A stretch of DNA of 64,000 nt, taken from Taiwanofungus camphoratus (Eukaryota > Basidiomycota > Agaricomycetes > Polyporales > Taiwanofungaceae). Made by a program: the position numbers and the translations under genes. The notes below the pieces were generated by a model. It was given only the letters and a program-made list of their open reading frames with translations. It did no database searches and was not told the origin of the DNA. Position 1 is the first letter of the stretch. The number at the start of each line of letters is the position of its first letter. Below are positions 22,301-34,396 of the stretch, one piece after another. The DNA is taken from the NCBI GenBank assembly GCA_003999685.1, contig CP021221.1:3286001-3350000 (forward strand), in the 5' to 3' direction.

Positions 22301-25300
22301 TCGTCGTCTTTTATATTGTCGAGTTCGGTCGCTTGCTTTGCCCAAATTATAATAAAGCTTGGAATCTTCACGAGGTTGGCGAACACACAGGCTCAAACGA
22401 TTTCTATGTCGCTGTCCAGGGCAAGGTTTACGACGTCTCGAACTTCGTTGGTGGCGATCACAGCGACATCAATAACATTCCCAGCAATGATCAGGACACC
22501 TTAAGTGAGCTTGCGGGTCAAGATATGACTGATTACTTCCCACCTCCTCTTGCCTTGGCATGCCCCGGTCTCGTGTCTGATACCTCTTTGAAGCTGACGT
22601 ACAAGAACTTTACACCCGCAAATGCTGAAGCAGTACACTGGTCGGGTGCTAACCAGCAGAATCAAGGTACCGCGCTGGATTCGGAAAACTGGTACACGTC
22701 AGTGTTCCTGCCGAAAATGAGAGGATTTTACAAGGGTGCACTCGTGTACACTAAAGGCGACATTGAGAGTCAAGCCGATAACCAGGACGATCAACGGTGT
22801 GTCACACGAGCTTTTTTCCACTTGATTCGCTGACGTCGAATATCTAGTCTCTGGGCGATCTGGGACAAAGACGTTTACGACCTCACAGACTACCTCAATA
22901 CCGTCTCCATTAACCAAGGCGCCACTAATACGTACGCGTTCCTTTCTACGGACCTGACGGACTTGTTCAAACAACAACCGGGCCAAGATCTGACCAAAGA
23001 GATTGAAGGTGTTTTGAGCAACATGAATGAAACCTATCGTGCGGAGAACGTCAATTGTATGCAAAACATGTTCTATATAGGACAGGTCGACTTCCGCAAA
23101 TCGGCGCGATGTCAAGTACAGAACATCTTACTATTGGTCTTCTCGATCATCATCATGGTATCCGTGGGTCTTAAGTGTAAGTATCATTTCCCTTTTATGG
23201 CATGCCATTTGCTAACAGACGATTTAGTCCTGGCCGCATTGCAGCTGGCTTCCAGTGGCACACCGGAGATGCTTGACAAATTCGTCATTTGTCAGGTGCC
23301 TTGTTATACAGAAGGGGAGGAGTCTCTACGCCGAACTATCGATTCGTTAGCGGCCCTTCACTACGACGATAAACGCAAACTTCTGTTCATCATCTGTGAT
23401 GGCAACATCATAGGTACCGGCAATGATCGAACCACTCCACGCATAGTACTCGATATCCTTGGTGTGGATCCCAAACTGGATCCTGAACCGCTATTATTCA
23501 AATCGATCGGTGAAGGATCTAAGGCACTCAATTATGGTAAGATATACTCCGGCCTGTACGAGTTTGAAGGCCATGTTGTCCCGTATGCTACCTTTCTTCG
23601 TCTGTTGTTACCGAGCTGACGTTTCCTTTGTGTCAGATACATCGTCGTAGTCAAAGTCGGCAAGCCTACGGAACGTACAAAGCCTGGCAATCGTGGCAAG
23701 CGTGATAGCCAAATCCTTCTCATGCAATACCTCAACAGGGTCCACTTTGATGCGCCAATGTCGCCGCTGGAGCTAGAAATTTACCATCAGATGCGGAACG
23801 TTATCGGAATCGACCCGGCGTTTTACGAGTACATCTTCACTGTAGACGCTGATACCGTAAGTGTCTTACAACTTCACTGAACGATACTGATGATTGACCA
23901 ACCTTTAGGCTGTTACCCCGGATTCCCTCAACCGATTGGTTGCGTCAGCTGCTGACGACTCGAGTATCATCGGTATTTGTGGTGAAACCAAGATTGATAA
24001 CGAAGAAGGCTCCTGGTGGACAATGATACAGGCACGTTTCCATATTATGTAGCATATGTGATTGAAACCCATCGTTTACGCAGGTATACGAGTATTATAT
24101 CTCCCACCACCTGTCCAAGGCGTTCGAAAGTTTATTCGGCTCTGTCTCTTGTCTTCCTGGTTGTTTCTCCATGTATCGTATCAGGACGGCGGACAAGGGT
24201 CGTCCAATCATCATCTCAAACCGCATAATTGAAGAATATGCCGACCCGATCGTCGACACTCTGCACAAGAAGAATCTACTTTCCCTCGGTGAAGATCGGT
24301 TCCTGACAACATTACTCCTCAAACATTTCCCGACGTTTCGAACCAAATTCACTCCTAATGCTGTTGCGCGCACAATCGCTCCGGAGTCCTGGCGAGTTTT
24401 GTTTTCTCAGCGCCGTCGATGGATCAATTCGACCGTCCACAACCTATGCGAGCTGGTCTTCTTGCCGGAACTGGTGGGCTTCTGCTGTTTTTCCATGAGG
24501 TTTTTCGTCTTCATAGATTTACTCGGCACTTTGGTGGGTTATGAGCGTCTTTCATGCATACAATGTGTACTTACTGCCTCACAGATCTTGCCTGCAACAA
24601 CGGTATACGTACGTACACGTTTATGGTCATTGGCGATCACAAGCTCAACCTTTTTTTCAGTTAATTTACTTGATTATCGTTGTCTCGACCGGCAAAGCCG
24701 CACTGCCAATCATTTCCATCGTCATGATAGCGGCAGTATATGGTCTACAGGTACGTTGTCCTCTGGTATGACGCTGGAATATGGGCTTGAAGTCAATGTC
24801 TCCAGGCGGTCATCTTCCTTATCAAACGCGAGTTCATGTTGATCGGCTGGCTGGTTGTCTACCTTCTCTCGTACGTTTCCTTCACCATCTTATGCCCTAA
24901 GAGATCACATTAAACTCGTTATTTTTAGATATCCGGTGTATAGTTTCTTCTTGCCATTATATTCGTTCTGGTGCATGGACGACTTCAGCTGGGGCAACAC
25001 GCGTCTCGTCATTGGTGAAGGTAGCAACAAGAAGGTTATCATGAACGATGACGAGAAGTTCGACGATTCGATGATTCCCCTCAAAAAATTCAGCGGTACA
25101 TTGCTTGCTATCTCGCTGATCTTCATACACTGACTCTATGCAGAATATGAGGCAGAAGCATGGGAGACGGGTTCACGTCACTCAGATGAGACAGGCTATA
25201 GCAGCAAGCCTCATTCTCAAGTCAGATCACACGTTCCGTCAAGGACGAACTCTCCACGAAGCTTCCACCAACCATCGCAAACTGGCGACTACTATAGGGA

Positions 25301-25949
25301 CACCAATCCGCTTAGTGTGAATGGCTCAAACCCCAATCTTCGTGCAAGACCGTCGCACACTAACTTGTCTCAATACGGTGGCCAGCAGCAAATGATGTCT
25401 CAGTACAACCTGCCTCAGCTTCCATTCACGTCGACAGGCGGACCAGGATCAGTTACTGGTTCAGACTACGGACACATGGCGATGCCAGGACCTATGGGCT
25501 ATCAGCATACAGCCAGCGTCTATGGCATGATGCCCACCGCTCCTCGCAATACTATTATGACAAATCTCAATATGTTTGGTGGTGATATGAACGCGAGCGG
25601 ATCACAATTAGGATTCGCCCCGCCTCCAGGGCCACCGCCGACGATGCAGCGGCCCATGTCCACCTTCTCTTTGGCGACGTCTGTCAATCCGTTCGCCGGG
25701 CCGAGCATGAATCCAGATCCTAGTGATGACGATCTTGTCAACGCTCTGCGGAATTTCCTGAGTACTCAGGACCTTATGACAGTCACGAAGAAGTGAGTCT
25801 GTATGAAAACTCGTTCCTTCCAAAATGACTGATTGCGAGTATTCAGGACTGCTCGGGATGCCATTCAGGCTCGCTTCCCCAAGGCGGACCTCACAAGTCG
25901 AAAGCAGTTCCTGAACGATGCGATTGATAAAATCCTGTCACAGTCATAG
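19335..25949 (+). CDS. Chitin synthase with N-terminal myosin-like motor (class V/VI type)
   Basis: Plasma-membrane enzyme that polymerises UDP-GlcNAc into chitin; the motor-like domain of this class helps deliver the enzyme to growth sites. Thirteen exons (19335-19696, 19752-22796, 22848-23176, 23228-23582, 23637-23856, 23909-24031, 24084-24533, 24585-24608, 24661-24750, 24806-24870, 24929-25095, 25144-25792, 25847-25949) sum to 1,993 residues. Order: motor domain ([13 protein letters not shown], degenerate P-loop GITASGKS) over about residues 1-750, a TM segment near [19 protein letters not shown], a cytochrome b5-like part ([17 protein letters not shown]), then the GT2 catalytic domain with [15 protein letters not shown] and QRRRW, several TM helices, a low-complexity tail and a DEK_C-like end ([20 protein letters not shown]). 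The intron at 24032-24083 starts with GC (CAG|GCACGT). One exon is only 24 nt. The glycosyltransferase residues look intact. Confidence 0.96.
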
Positions 25950-26338
25950 ACTATAGCGGACTAAGCATCATCAAATTGTCGTTCGTTTTGCTCTGTGTGG
26001 ACTGACGTTTGGACATTTACATAGTGGACTTTGGCGTACCCCATATCTTACTGCATTGCACGGACTTTCCATCTGCATCATCAGTTATTATAGCATTGTA
26101 ATAGTCGTCGGTGCAGGACATTGAAGCACAGTTAAGGAATAGTACAGTCTGTTTTGGCCTCCACTGAGCTGTGCCAAAAAAGCGATGCAAACGAGCGAAT
26201 AATGTGCTCGGGGATACTTGCATTCCGCATATCACGTGATATTTGATCATGGCATATGGGCGGCTGTGGACGGCTGTATCCGGCAGGAGTACTTGAGGCG
26301 CGCTCTATCGTCCTGCAACTCACTTCCATCACCAAACG
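25950..26338. other. Intergenic between chitin synthase and the next gene
   Basis: Short interval with the 3' flank of the chitin synthase and the promoter of the downstream plus-strand gene. Nothing else is visible. Confidence 0.45.
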
Positions 26339-27509
26339 ATGCCAGGTCCAGCTGTATATGTTGCGAGCGCGGTGGGTATAGTAGCAGTTCTCATAGCTCT
26401 TAAAGAGGTGGGGAAATCTGGTCCCAATGGATGTGTGGGTTTACTTACGGTGCATGGACTGTGCTTCAGTTCGTGTATGAGCCGCATGTAGCTCCGAAGA
26501 TCGAGGCATGGGCTGAAGCTTTCGTGGAAAGTCGCCGTCGCCAAAGAAATCAACGACATGGTCCCATCCCTGCTCAGTCGTATCCGGTTCACGAGGACGG
26601 TGATGAGAACGCTGCTCGGAGATCGAGGAGCTCACAAGATGATCCAACCGGAGGTTCGTTCGAGCTTGACCCAATCGAAACAATAAACGAGCGGAGAGAT
26701 GGTGCAAGGCACTCTGGTCTCAGACACAGGCGGGCCGCGGGCATGATGGACGAGGTACATTTCCTCATCTCTGTTCGTGCACTCTTAATGAATAGATCCA
26801 ACAGTCCAATACCTTCCTCCCATATACTCCTATTTCTCCCACACATGTAATTTTTGACTCATCTGCGCCACCTTCACCGATATCACCCTCAGAAGGACGA
26901 TCTCAGCAAGAAAGTCCTGTGCATACTGCGGGACCTTCCACTGTTAGTACACCACTTCACGCAATGAAGCCTGTCTCCCAATCATGTTCTTCTCCGGTCG
27001 CTCTTCCTATGGTATCCTCCCCGAGATTATCCGCTTCAATGCTGATCCCTTCCATCGGGTCTGTTATGACACCCAATCTTGATCACGCTGTATCGACGCG
27101 CTCCTTCCCATCATCCAGGTCATCTACTCCAGACGGCCCTGCAATGGACAACACCGCCGTCGTGACACCTACGGATAGAACTCTCATCTCCCACCATGAA
27201 GTGCTTGGGATGCCGTCGTTCCCTGTATCGCGCTCTGAATCTCCATTCTCTGATGTCTACTCTGCTGTAGCACGCAGCACGACCCTCAACAGCAGCAGGT
27301 CGAACACACCTTCGCCTATCTTGCGATCACCCTCCGAGTCTGAACTCGGCCTCAACTCCGATAGCGACGACGACGTGTTGTCGCTTCGCTCTGGCATGTT
27401 CAGTCCGAGTATCGGTGCTTATGACGAGCGCGCGCTTCATGTGCAGTCTCCTTTCGGGAGCGAGGCCTCCAGCTGGGCCAGTGTCGGACGCAGGACCCCT
27501 GAATTCTAG
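26339..27509 (+). CDS. Small single-pass membrane protein with disordered Ser/Pro-rich tail, unknown function
   Basis: Three exons (26339-26407, 26470-26754, 26796-27509) join in frame to 355 residues. The first 23 residues form a hydrophobic segment (AVYVASAVGIVAVLIAL), probably a signal anchor, followed by FVYEPHVAPKIEAWAEAFVE and a basic stretch SRRRQRNQRH. The rest is Ser/Thr/Pro-rich and probably disordered, with SP and TP sites, an acidic patch (LNSDSDDDVLSLRSG) and the end RRTPEF. The N-terminal anchor plus amphipathic helix recalls conserved short fungal membrane proteins of unknown role. No enzyme motif is present. The first exon was chosen because it gives an anchor and a clean phase-0 intron. 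Confidence 0.72.
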
Positions 27510-28658
27510 ACATGATAGAGCTTTGTATCTCATAGTTCCCTTCTCCGACTGTACGTATTGTCTATTCCCGCACGTATTTTGCGCTTTCTATTGTCTCCAT
27601 CATTTGTACTGCTGACCAACGCGTTACTTTCCGTCGATTGGACTAGTCACACTTGCTGTTTGTTGTACTCGATGTCAACATATGTATTCAGAGCTCACAT
27701 CGACCATTTACTTCCGAGAGCCGTGCATCGTGTTCACACTAGGATGCTTTTCGAGTCTGTAAATTGTACAGCCCCATGGCCTCCAGAGTGATGGCCGCTT
27801 GAACTTTAACCTTCCTCGAGCTTGACGCACTCAACTGCGGAGGTATGCATTGCAGGCCCCCATGTCCCGTATCGCATTCGGCTTACATCGAGTTTGAGGT
27901 GGCCTAAAAAGCATGCTGCATGCGAACTGGAATACGTTTCATCTCAGGTCCCGCTCTCGTTACGCTGACACGAAAGTCATGCTCATACCTCCCCATGTTT
28001 CGCCTTCCAATATGCTTGAGGGCTTGTATGATAAGGCTTGTTTGGATGTATACAACAGTCACGCCCTTCTTCCAGAACGTTTTGAAAGAGGTGAGCGCCT
28101 ACGCTGTAGAGAATCAAGTTGAATACATCCGAGATGGTATCACAATGGATACATCAAGCTTCAAGTCCTGCTATAGACAACTGATTCTGCTAGTGACGGG
28201 CATGAACTATAGATACAAGTCCGGTACGTCCATGCGTGCTTGGATATCCAAATTGTGTGTGATTTCTTATATATTCATCCTACTACAACGACTGGACGTG
28301 TTTGCTGATCGTTTCCAGTCTCTTATTTCGATAACGACCATCGGCATTTAACATTCGAGAGACTAGCAACTGCCGATCATGATGTGTGGTGCTGATGCAT
28401 CGACTACCATACTGAGATTCTGATGTCGTGGTCTATCTGCTGATGCCGGTAGCGAGCCTTCAGCTGCCCTGGTGTGACCAACAGAGGCGACATTGCCTCT
28501 CCCATCTTCATCGAACGTGTGCCTAGGTAAGAACAAATGCCTGGGTAGATGGATGCTATGGGAGGCAATGAATGCGAAATTGTAGATGATCACTCGAAGC
28601 AACCTGTACAGGTATTTGGTGTATGAGTGCCTGCTTAAAGGACACAGTCCCCTGAAGA
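27510..28658. other. Intergenic region
   Basis: About 1.1 kb without a supportable gene. Two overlapping plus-strand frames (about 27913-28351) are open but lack family features and do not join into a longer model. The right end is the promoter of the micro-exon membrane gene. Confidence 0.45.
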
Positions 28659-30790
28659 ATGGAGACGTCTCTCCATCATCTACCTATGGACGCGAATTTG
28701 GGTGATATTTTTCTTGGTATGCGTTCTCGCGACTTCTATAACAATCTATTGATGGACCTCGGCAGGCAACGTCGCCGCAGCGATGCAAGTCTAGCCCGAA
28801 TCATGGAAATGCTGTCATGACTAAATATCTTTGTAGTTTGTATGGAGTTACCAACGTCCAGACATACGTATTCTTCAAGAGAAGCACGCAAGATTCATTG
28901 ACGTTGAAAAGTCTGGTCAGAATCATCTCGTCCCAACGTCTGTGGCTCACTCTAATGTGAGAAATTTAACACTTGACTAGATTTCTTTCTTATGGTCAGT
29001 ATTCGCCTGACATAGCTTCGGTGACGATGCTGAGGCCACATAGGGTCCTGGACAGCCTTCACATGGCTTTAGTCACTCATTCGGTCTACGTGAGCGTCAT
29101 CACCAATTTTGGTGACCCGCAAGCCGCTGCGATACCTTCCTGGTATGTATGCCTTTCATAGACCACCTGGGAAACTAACCATCGTTTGTGCAACGGACAG
29201 GACACTCAAAGTAAGCCAATTTTTCCACGAGTACGAAAGTCTCAACTCATAATAAAACCCTTTGTCAGGCACATGTTTTAGTCACTGTGAGTAGTATGAG
29301 CGTACCATCTACTCCAGTTGACGTTCCTTTGATGCAGGCTTTAAGCGACGTGACTGTGAGAGGGTGGGCGATTATCCTACGGATTTGATTAGACCTTACC
29401 CAATCTTGCCTTTCCAGTCTGATCTGCTGGCGGGTATGGGTGTGTAAGTGACTCTCTCGATGACCATACAACGTCAGTTTATGCCGTACTAGTGAGCGAA
29501 GGGAACTGGATCCTCACTGCCGTTGATGTAAGCATGACCTCCTTCGCTGCGTCAAGTCGCTAATTCATCTTGAAGTGCCTAAGCACCCTTGTTGCATTTG
29601 GTTCGTGCGATGATGATTATTAAGCTTCCATATCTCATCTGTATGTTCTAATGTCCATCGAAGGTGGTAGCTGTGGTACGTACAATCGCCACTTTCGATG
29701 GAACGTACCGGTCAATTGAACTTCTCCTACCAAGCTTTTGCTGTTATAACGTATGTATCTCTTAGACAAGCTCAAAAGTCATATTTTAATGGCCTTTCGT
29801 TTGTGCAGGTTTATGAAGATAGATAACTTGTTCAATTTGTCATCAATATCAGTACGTTCCTTGGAAATGATTTTCATAGCCTCTTCTCAGTATCCGAAAT
29901 GCAGTGGATTTTATACATGAGCTTTGGCTCGGGAGTCGCTGCTGATGTTCTTCTAACAACGTCACTTTGCATGCTGCTGAGACGATGTCAGAATGGATGT
30001 TCTAGGTATGTACTGCCTTGATTCCAAGGCAACGGGATTCTTGATCTCTAACCTCTTTACTGAGCTGATAGCACAAGCTCAATTGTCCGATTGCTTATGC
30101 TGTACACTATCAATACCGGAGCCCTCACCAGGTACTCAATTTCTATTCCAAGGTGTACATCTGTTGACATGCATATAGTCTGTGCGCTATCTCGTGCTTA
30201 GTAACTGTATGTTTTCGCTTCATGTATCTAATTGTTAACTGCTCGATAATTTCACGATCTATAGTATGCGACTTTGCCAGATAACCTTATTTTCATGTCA
30301 CTGTTCTTCATCCTTCCGAAGTGTAAGATTGCTCCAAATGACTTGAAAGTTTGGAATGCTAATCTTTCTTGCGGCAGTGTTATTTAACTCCTTATTAGCG
30401 ACTCTGAATGCCAGGCATGGATTTCAGGAAATCCGAAGTAAAAGCAGGCCAATCACCATGTCGACCGCTCTCATCTCCCCCCCACGTCCCAAACGGTTTA
30501 CAGAGACGAGTCTCTGTGCTAGTGCGAATAGCAGATACAGTCAAGCCAGCGCAAGCCCGGTGAGCCGTATGACTAGGTGCTCCCAGTCTGTTATTGACAT
30601 TGAAAACCGTGCAGGTTCTCGCGGCTGAAATCCAGACTAGCTTCAGGAATGGCTTGATTCCTACATATCCTGAGGTGAGCACAATCGTCAATGTACCATA
30701 TTTGTGTGCTACAAGGTTATTGCAAAGAACCACTTGAGAAGCCCTCTCGGTCCTACCCTCGTGAGCTATCGGCATGAAGACTTCCATTAA
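28659..30790 (+). CDS. DUF6534-like seven-helix membrane protein in about 21 small exons
   Basis: Integral membrane protein of a family greatly expanded in Agaricomycetes and of unknown function (sometimes likened to fungal GPCR-type receptors). A 21-exon model sums exactly to 347 residues: 28659-28716, 28766-28784, 28837-28915, 28981-28994, 29044-29142, 29201-29210, 29269-29286, 29338-29363, 29418-29443, 29493-29527, 29576-29600, 29664-29675, 29735-29750, 29809-29851, 29905-30005, 30072-30131, 30179-30206, 30265-30322, 30378-30559, 30615-30674 and 30716-30790. Family signatures include LYGVTNVQTYVFFKR, VLDSLHMALVTHSVY, ITNFGDPQAAAIPSW, SWILYMSFGSGVAADVLL, IVRLLMLYTINTGALTS and LLATLNARHGFQEI, spread over about seven hydrophobic helices and a short cytosolic tail. 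The intron at 28785-28836 has a GC donor (AT|GCAAGT). Several exons are only 10-19 nt, so automatic annotation will probably miss or break this gene. Confidence 0.85.
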
Positions 30791-31148
30791 ATTCGGTAGT
30801 TGTGACGGTAAAGAGTCAACGATTCTTTTATTTGTAGTTGGTCGGGTGTGATCGTGGATTTCCTTGGCGATACGTACATTCTATGTCAGGCTTTGGTTTT
30901 AGTGTCCATTCAATGTATCTCGGACTGTCCTTCATTCTTTTGTTGCGCTTTCCGTTCATCTGTTTGTGGGTCATTCTGCAAGTTATTATACAATCGATTA
31001 TCCGAGGACTGAGACTCGGAGATCTCCATTCCCCACACTTGATCGACACGCCTGCCAGCGTCGACGGAAGCATTTCTATGCCACTGGCACTCCTGCGGCG
31101 CTCTCGAACTTGAAGTGTGTGCGCTGTCCATAGCCTCATTTACTTTTC
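30791..31148. other. Intergenic region upstream of the Nudix gene
   Basis: Short frames only. A hydrophobic open frame around 30838-31113 has no family features and overlaps an equally long antisense frame, so it is not called. Confidence 0.4.
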
Positions 31149-32491
31149 ATGAAGAGCAGGACAGAACGCAGCAACCTCCTCAATTTTCACCGTCCAAAAC
31201 TTCGCCTCGATGAAGCTCCTATACCGATCCTCAAGCCGGAATCCAAGCGGTCAGCTCACTTCCCTTGAGCACGAACACCAGGGACCATACATAATTCTGA
31301 ACTTGGTCCCATCTGTGGTCTAGATGCCTGCAAAATCTTCTGTTGTATCGCCCTCCAAAGCAACGGATGATATATCCCAAGTCGAGGTGCGCGGCAGTAC
31401 TTGTTGCTCTGTTCGTAGGGAGGATGGGAGATCTATATGTGTTACTCAGCCGGTAGGTGTGTCTTCAGGCTCACATCAGCTTTCCCCTGTGCTATCTCTT
31501 AATGCGACTAATGATGTTGGCTGGTTGTTAAGTCGTGCATCAACGTTGCGGACGTATGCTGGTGATACATCATTACCTGGTGGGAAGTGGGAACCAAGAG
31601 ACCGCAGCATTGAATGGACGGCCGTGAGTAATGACAAGCAGTTGTTCCAAAGTAAACTGAGTCTATTTTCAGAGGCGTGAAGCTTTCGAAGAGGTAGCTG
31701 ACGTCTTCGAGTCGCACAAAAAAGTAACTGAATCTAGTAGATAGGTCTGCCAATGGATCCGCGGAAGGTTCCCCTACTATGCATCCTAGGGCCCCTTCTA
31801 GCAGGCAATGGGCATCTTGTAGTGACACCGTGAGCACCGATCATGCACACTTGGCCCCTCATTTCATATGATTCTACAGTGTCGTTGTCCTCATTATGGA
31901 TAATACTCTCCGAGTATGTTGCTGCTCTTCGGCATTGCGATCTGCATGTCTAATGCTGCCCAGCCTATCCTCAACACGCCCGAAGTGACCTCTTTATTTT
32001 CTCATCCACTCATCTCTTTCCTTCACTGCGAGCCCCCCTTCTCTACGGAGCCTGAAATGCTCGAGATGGAGTATCACACATACACTGACATCAATTGGAA
32101 GGGGCACAAGGGGAAGGTGCGCATGCACCGGTTCCTGACGGGACGGGAAGCAGGCGGCACGAAGCCTATCTTTGGTCTCACATCGTATGTCCAAACGATG
32201 CTGCTGCATCATCCTCACAACTGATCAACATTTGATCGTAGCGCCATATTGATCAGTGTTGCCACGATAGGTTACGAGCGCGAGCCTGATTTCGAGGTAT
32301 CTGCGCTCGACGAGCCGTCTCAGGAGGAGCGGCTTCTGTATGCTGTTAAGCATGATCCTGTATTCCGGGATGCCGCGCGGGAAGAAGGCATTGATCCAGA
32401 CAAGGTACCGGAGCCGTCGTCCTTGCGTACTAGGGGTGAAAATAGCGCGTGGGGCGGACGCCGGACAGGGCGCGTGCGGAGCAAATTGTGA
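31149..32491 (+). CDS. Nudix hydrolase, CoA pyrophosphatase (NUDT7/NUDT8/Pcd1)-like
   Basis: Predicted hydrolase of coenzyme A or acyl-CoA pyrophosphate bonds; family members act in peroxisomes or mitochondria. Eight exons (31149-31249, 31387-31452, 31533-31623, 31673-31693, 31741-31829, 31880-31913, 31964-32184, 32242-32491) sum to 290 residues. After an N-terminal LRLDEAPIPILKPESK the core reads AAVLVALFVGRMGDLYVLL, SRRASTLRTYAGDTSLPGGK and then the Nudix helix REAFEEIGLP, giving the NUDT7-type box in which an extra loop separates GGK from REAxEEIG. Acidic residues of the metal site are present. Downstream, the strand-rich part (HLVVTPVVVLI) and FSHPLISFLHCEPPF match the fungal branch. The end SKL is a C-terminal PTS1 tripeptide, supporting peroxisomal import. 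Single short introns interrupt the Nudix helix itself. Confidence 0.88.
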
Positions 32492-32844
32492 CAACCATCT
32501 TGATGAAGTTGCTCAAAATGTAATGTTCTTCAATTATAATATCGATACTTGTTCATCCTATTCGCTATCCACGATGTCATTTTGAAGGCCTCGCAACGTG
32601 TATGGGTGATATAGTAAACTTATAGGCAAGGGAAAGTGATATGTGGCTGTGGCCGATCTCCAGGTTGGGCGGAGTGAGTGCTGACGTAAGCAGCTTATAG
32701 TCGGAAGTACACCTCGCCTTCTCCACGCTTGTCCAACTTACCCGCCGTACAGCATTCACCCCGCTCCCTCGCTTCGCCAAACCCCTTCTGTACAACCATC
32801 ACCACCCCGTCCCCTGTGCACAGTACTGGATATACCCAATTGAT
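32492..32844. other. Intergenic region
   Basis: Contains the promoter of the next plus-strand gene. Nothing else is visible. Confidence 0.4.
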
Positions 32845-34396
32845 ATGCCCCAAGTCTATCGCAGGCACTCAGAATACACTCAACGGCCACTAATTGAACC
32901 TCGTCGCCGGCCCAGCTTGGCACCCCAGCCAACAGACGCTGACAATTCCATCGTGCTCTCCGACCTCGTGCGTGCGGGAGAATCTTCACGTTTGCGCAGG
33001 CGCGGTGCTATGCGTCTGGACCACGGGCTTTCTAGCGCAGCAAGAACACCGCTTCCCGGCAATATGCCACCTATTGTACCAGCCTCGAGTTCAACGACTG
33101 CGAGCGCGCGGCCGGCTGTATTTGCTCCTCCGAGGACACCCACGCCCCCATGGGTTGCAGCAGACCCTGCAGGAGAGGAGGAGTATACCTACAGCGGTGA
33201 AGAGTGGCGGGAGTGGACTGGAGACGACCGCAGAGCAGAGGGAAGTGGAGGCGGCATGCAGCTGGATGAGCTGGGGAGAGAAAGCGCCCAAGAAGTCGAG
33301 GAACGAAGCTTTATATTGTTTTGCGGTGGTGAGGAACGGGATTCCTCTGAGCCACTCGGAAGTTCTGGCGGTGCTTTTCAGCCCTCGCCGTTTCCCGTGC
33401 CTCCTCCGACACGCGCGTCTTCAACACGTGGAATAGGCACGGAGCGGAGGACGAATGGTTGCGGTGCAATTGTGCATATGCATGCATTACCGCAGAGGCC
33501 ACGCGGCGTGTGGGTGGGGAAGGAGGAAGCGACGGAAGTCGTGGTAGGGCTTGACGCAGAGTACTTCGAGCGCTCCATCATTGCAAAGATGATGAAGAGT
33601 GCGTGTGGCTGCATACGTGAGGGCATAGGTTGTGCCGCATGGTCAGTTTTCCGTTTGTTGCAGATATACGAATCCGATTCCTAATGCTTGCATCAGCGGT
33701 AACACTTTGGGCACTCGCTATCTACCATGCCAAGCTGCCTCCGAGGGCATCTTCTCCAGGTCATCCTCTGGCGCTCCACGGACTTCCAGACCGCTTCAGC
33801 CTTCAGGTCCTCACTATTGGCGCAGCCATCCTTCGGCTCCGCATGCCCCCTTATCCGCCTCGAGTTTTACACGTTCCGCGTCCTTCTATGTCTACACTTT
33901 CTTCGCGGACCACGTGTCTTCCGCACCCGCATACAGTTTCCCTGAGCTGCCCAAGCGCCTCAGTCCTCCCGCGGATATACAGGTCAGAATTGAGAGCCGA
34001 CCCGCCTCACCCGTAACCCCGACATATGGATTCAGGCTCACGGCCTCGCCGAGACCGTTCTCCCCATACCCAACTTTGCCTCCTTCCGCATCATCTACTT
34101 CCGCATTCGATCTGCCCTTTTACGCACCTCCGCCATCCGCAACGCCGTTGCGCTCTGTGCTCCCGCCTCGTATGCCGCTGTCGCAGACGCCTCGTCTGGG
34201 TCTGGACATCCCCAGTCCGCGTGCGAGCCCAGGCGCCGATGCGGGGTTGACTTCTCCTCCCGCTGGTGTCGACGCGGACACGGCCATGGGAATGGGCATG
34301 GAGCTGGACGCGGATGGTATGCTAGTCGACGGCGCGGAAGACCCGAGTTCGCCGGACAAGACTGGGAACGAGGGGATGCTGTGGCCGGGGCGCTGA
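32845..34396 (+). CDS. Conserved fungal protein with CGN-LGTRY-PC cysteine motif, unknown function
   Basis: Two exons (32845-33641, 33697-34396) give 498 residues. The N-terminal 220 residues are low-complexity with acidic patches (GEEEYTYSGEEW). A compact conserved core of about 80 residues follows, containing GCGAIVHMHALP, VVVGLDAEYFERSIIA and the Cys cluster SACGCIREGIGC then CGNTLGTRYLPC. The five or more cysteines are spaced like a small zinc-binding fold. The Cys before GN is created across the intron (TG|C), which supports the junction. The C-terminus is Ser/Pro-rich and ends in a Met/Asp-rich run. The gene is probably nuclear or cytosolic because I see no signal peptide or TM helix. 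I do not recognise a named family. Confidence 0.78.

Noticed and set aside
27913-28351. Two overlapping plus-strand frames with hydrophobic parts
   Set aside because: No family features, no phase-correct joining and no start context. They lie in the 5' flank of the micro-exon gene.
29265-29471. A minus-strand frame within the DUF6534-like gene
   Set aside because: It is antisense to several supported micro-exons.
31916-32224. A separate small gene starting MLLLFGIAICMSNA
   Set aside because: Its first part is an intron of the Nudix gene (31914-31963) and the remainder is exon 7.
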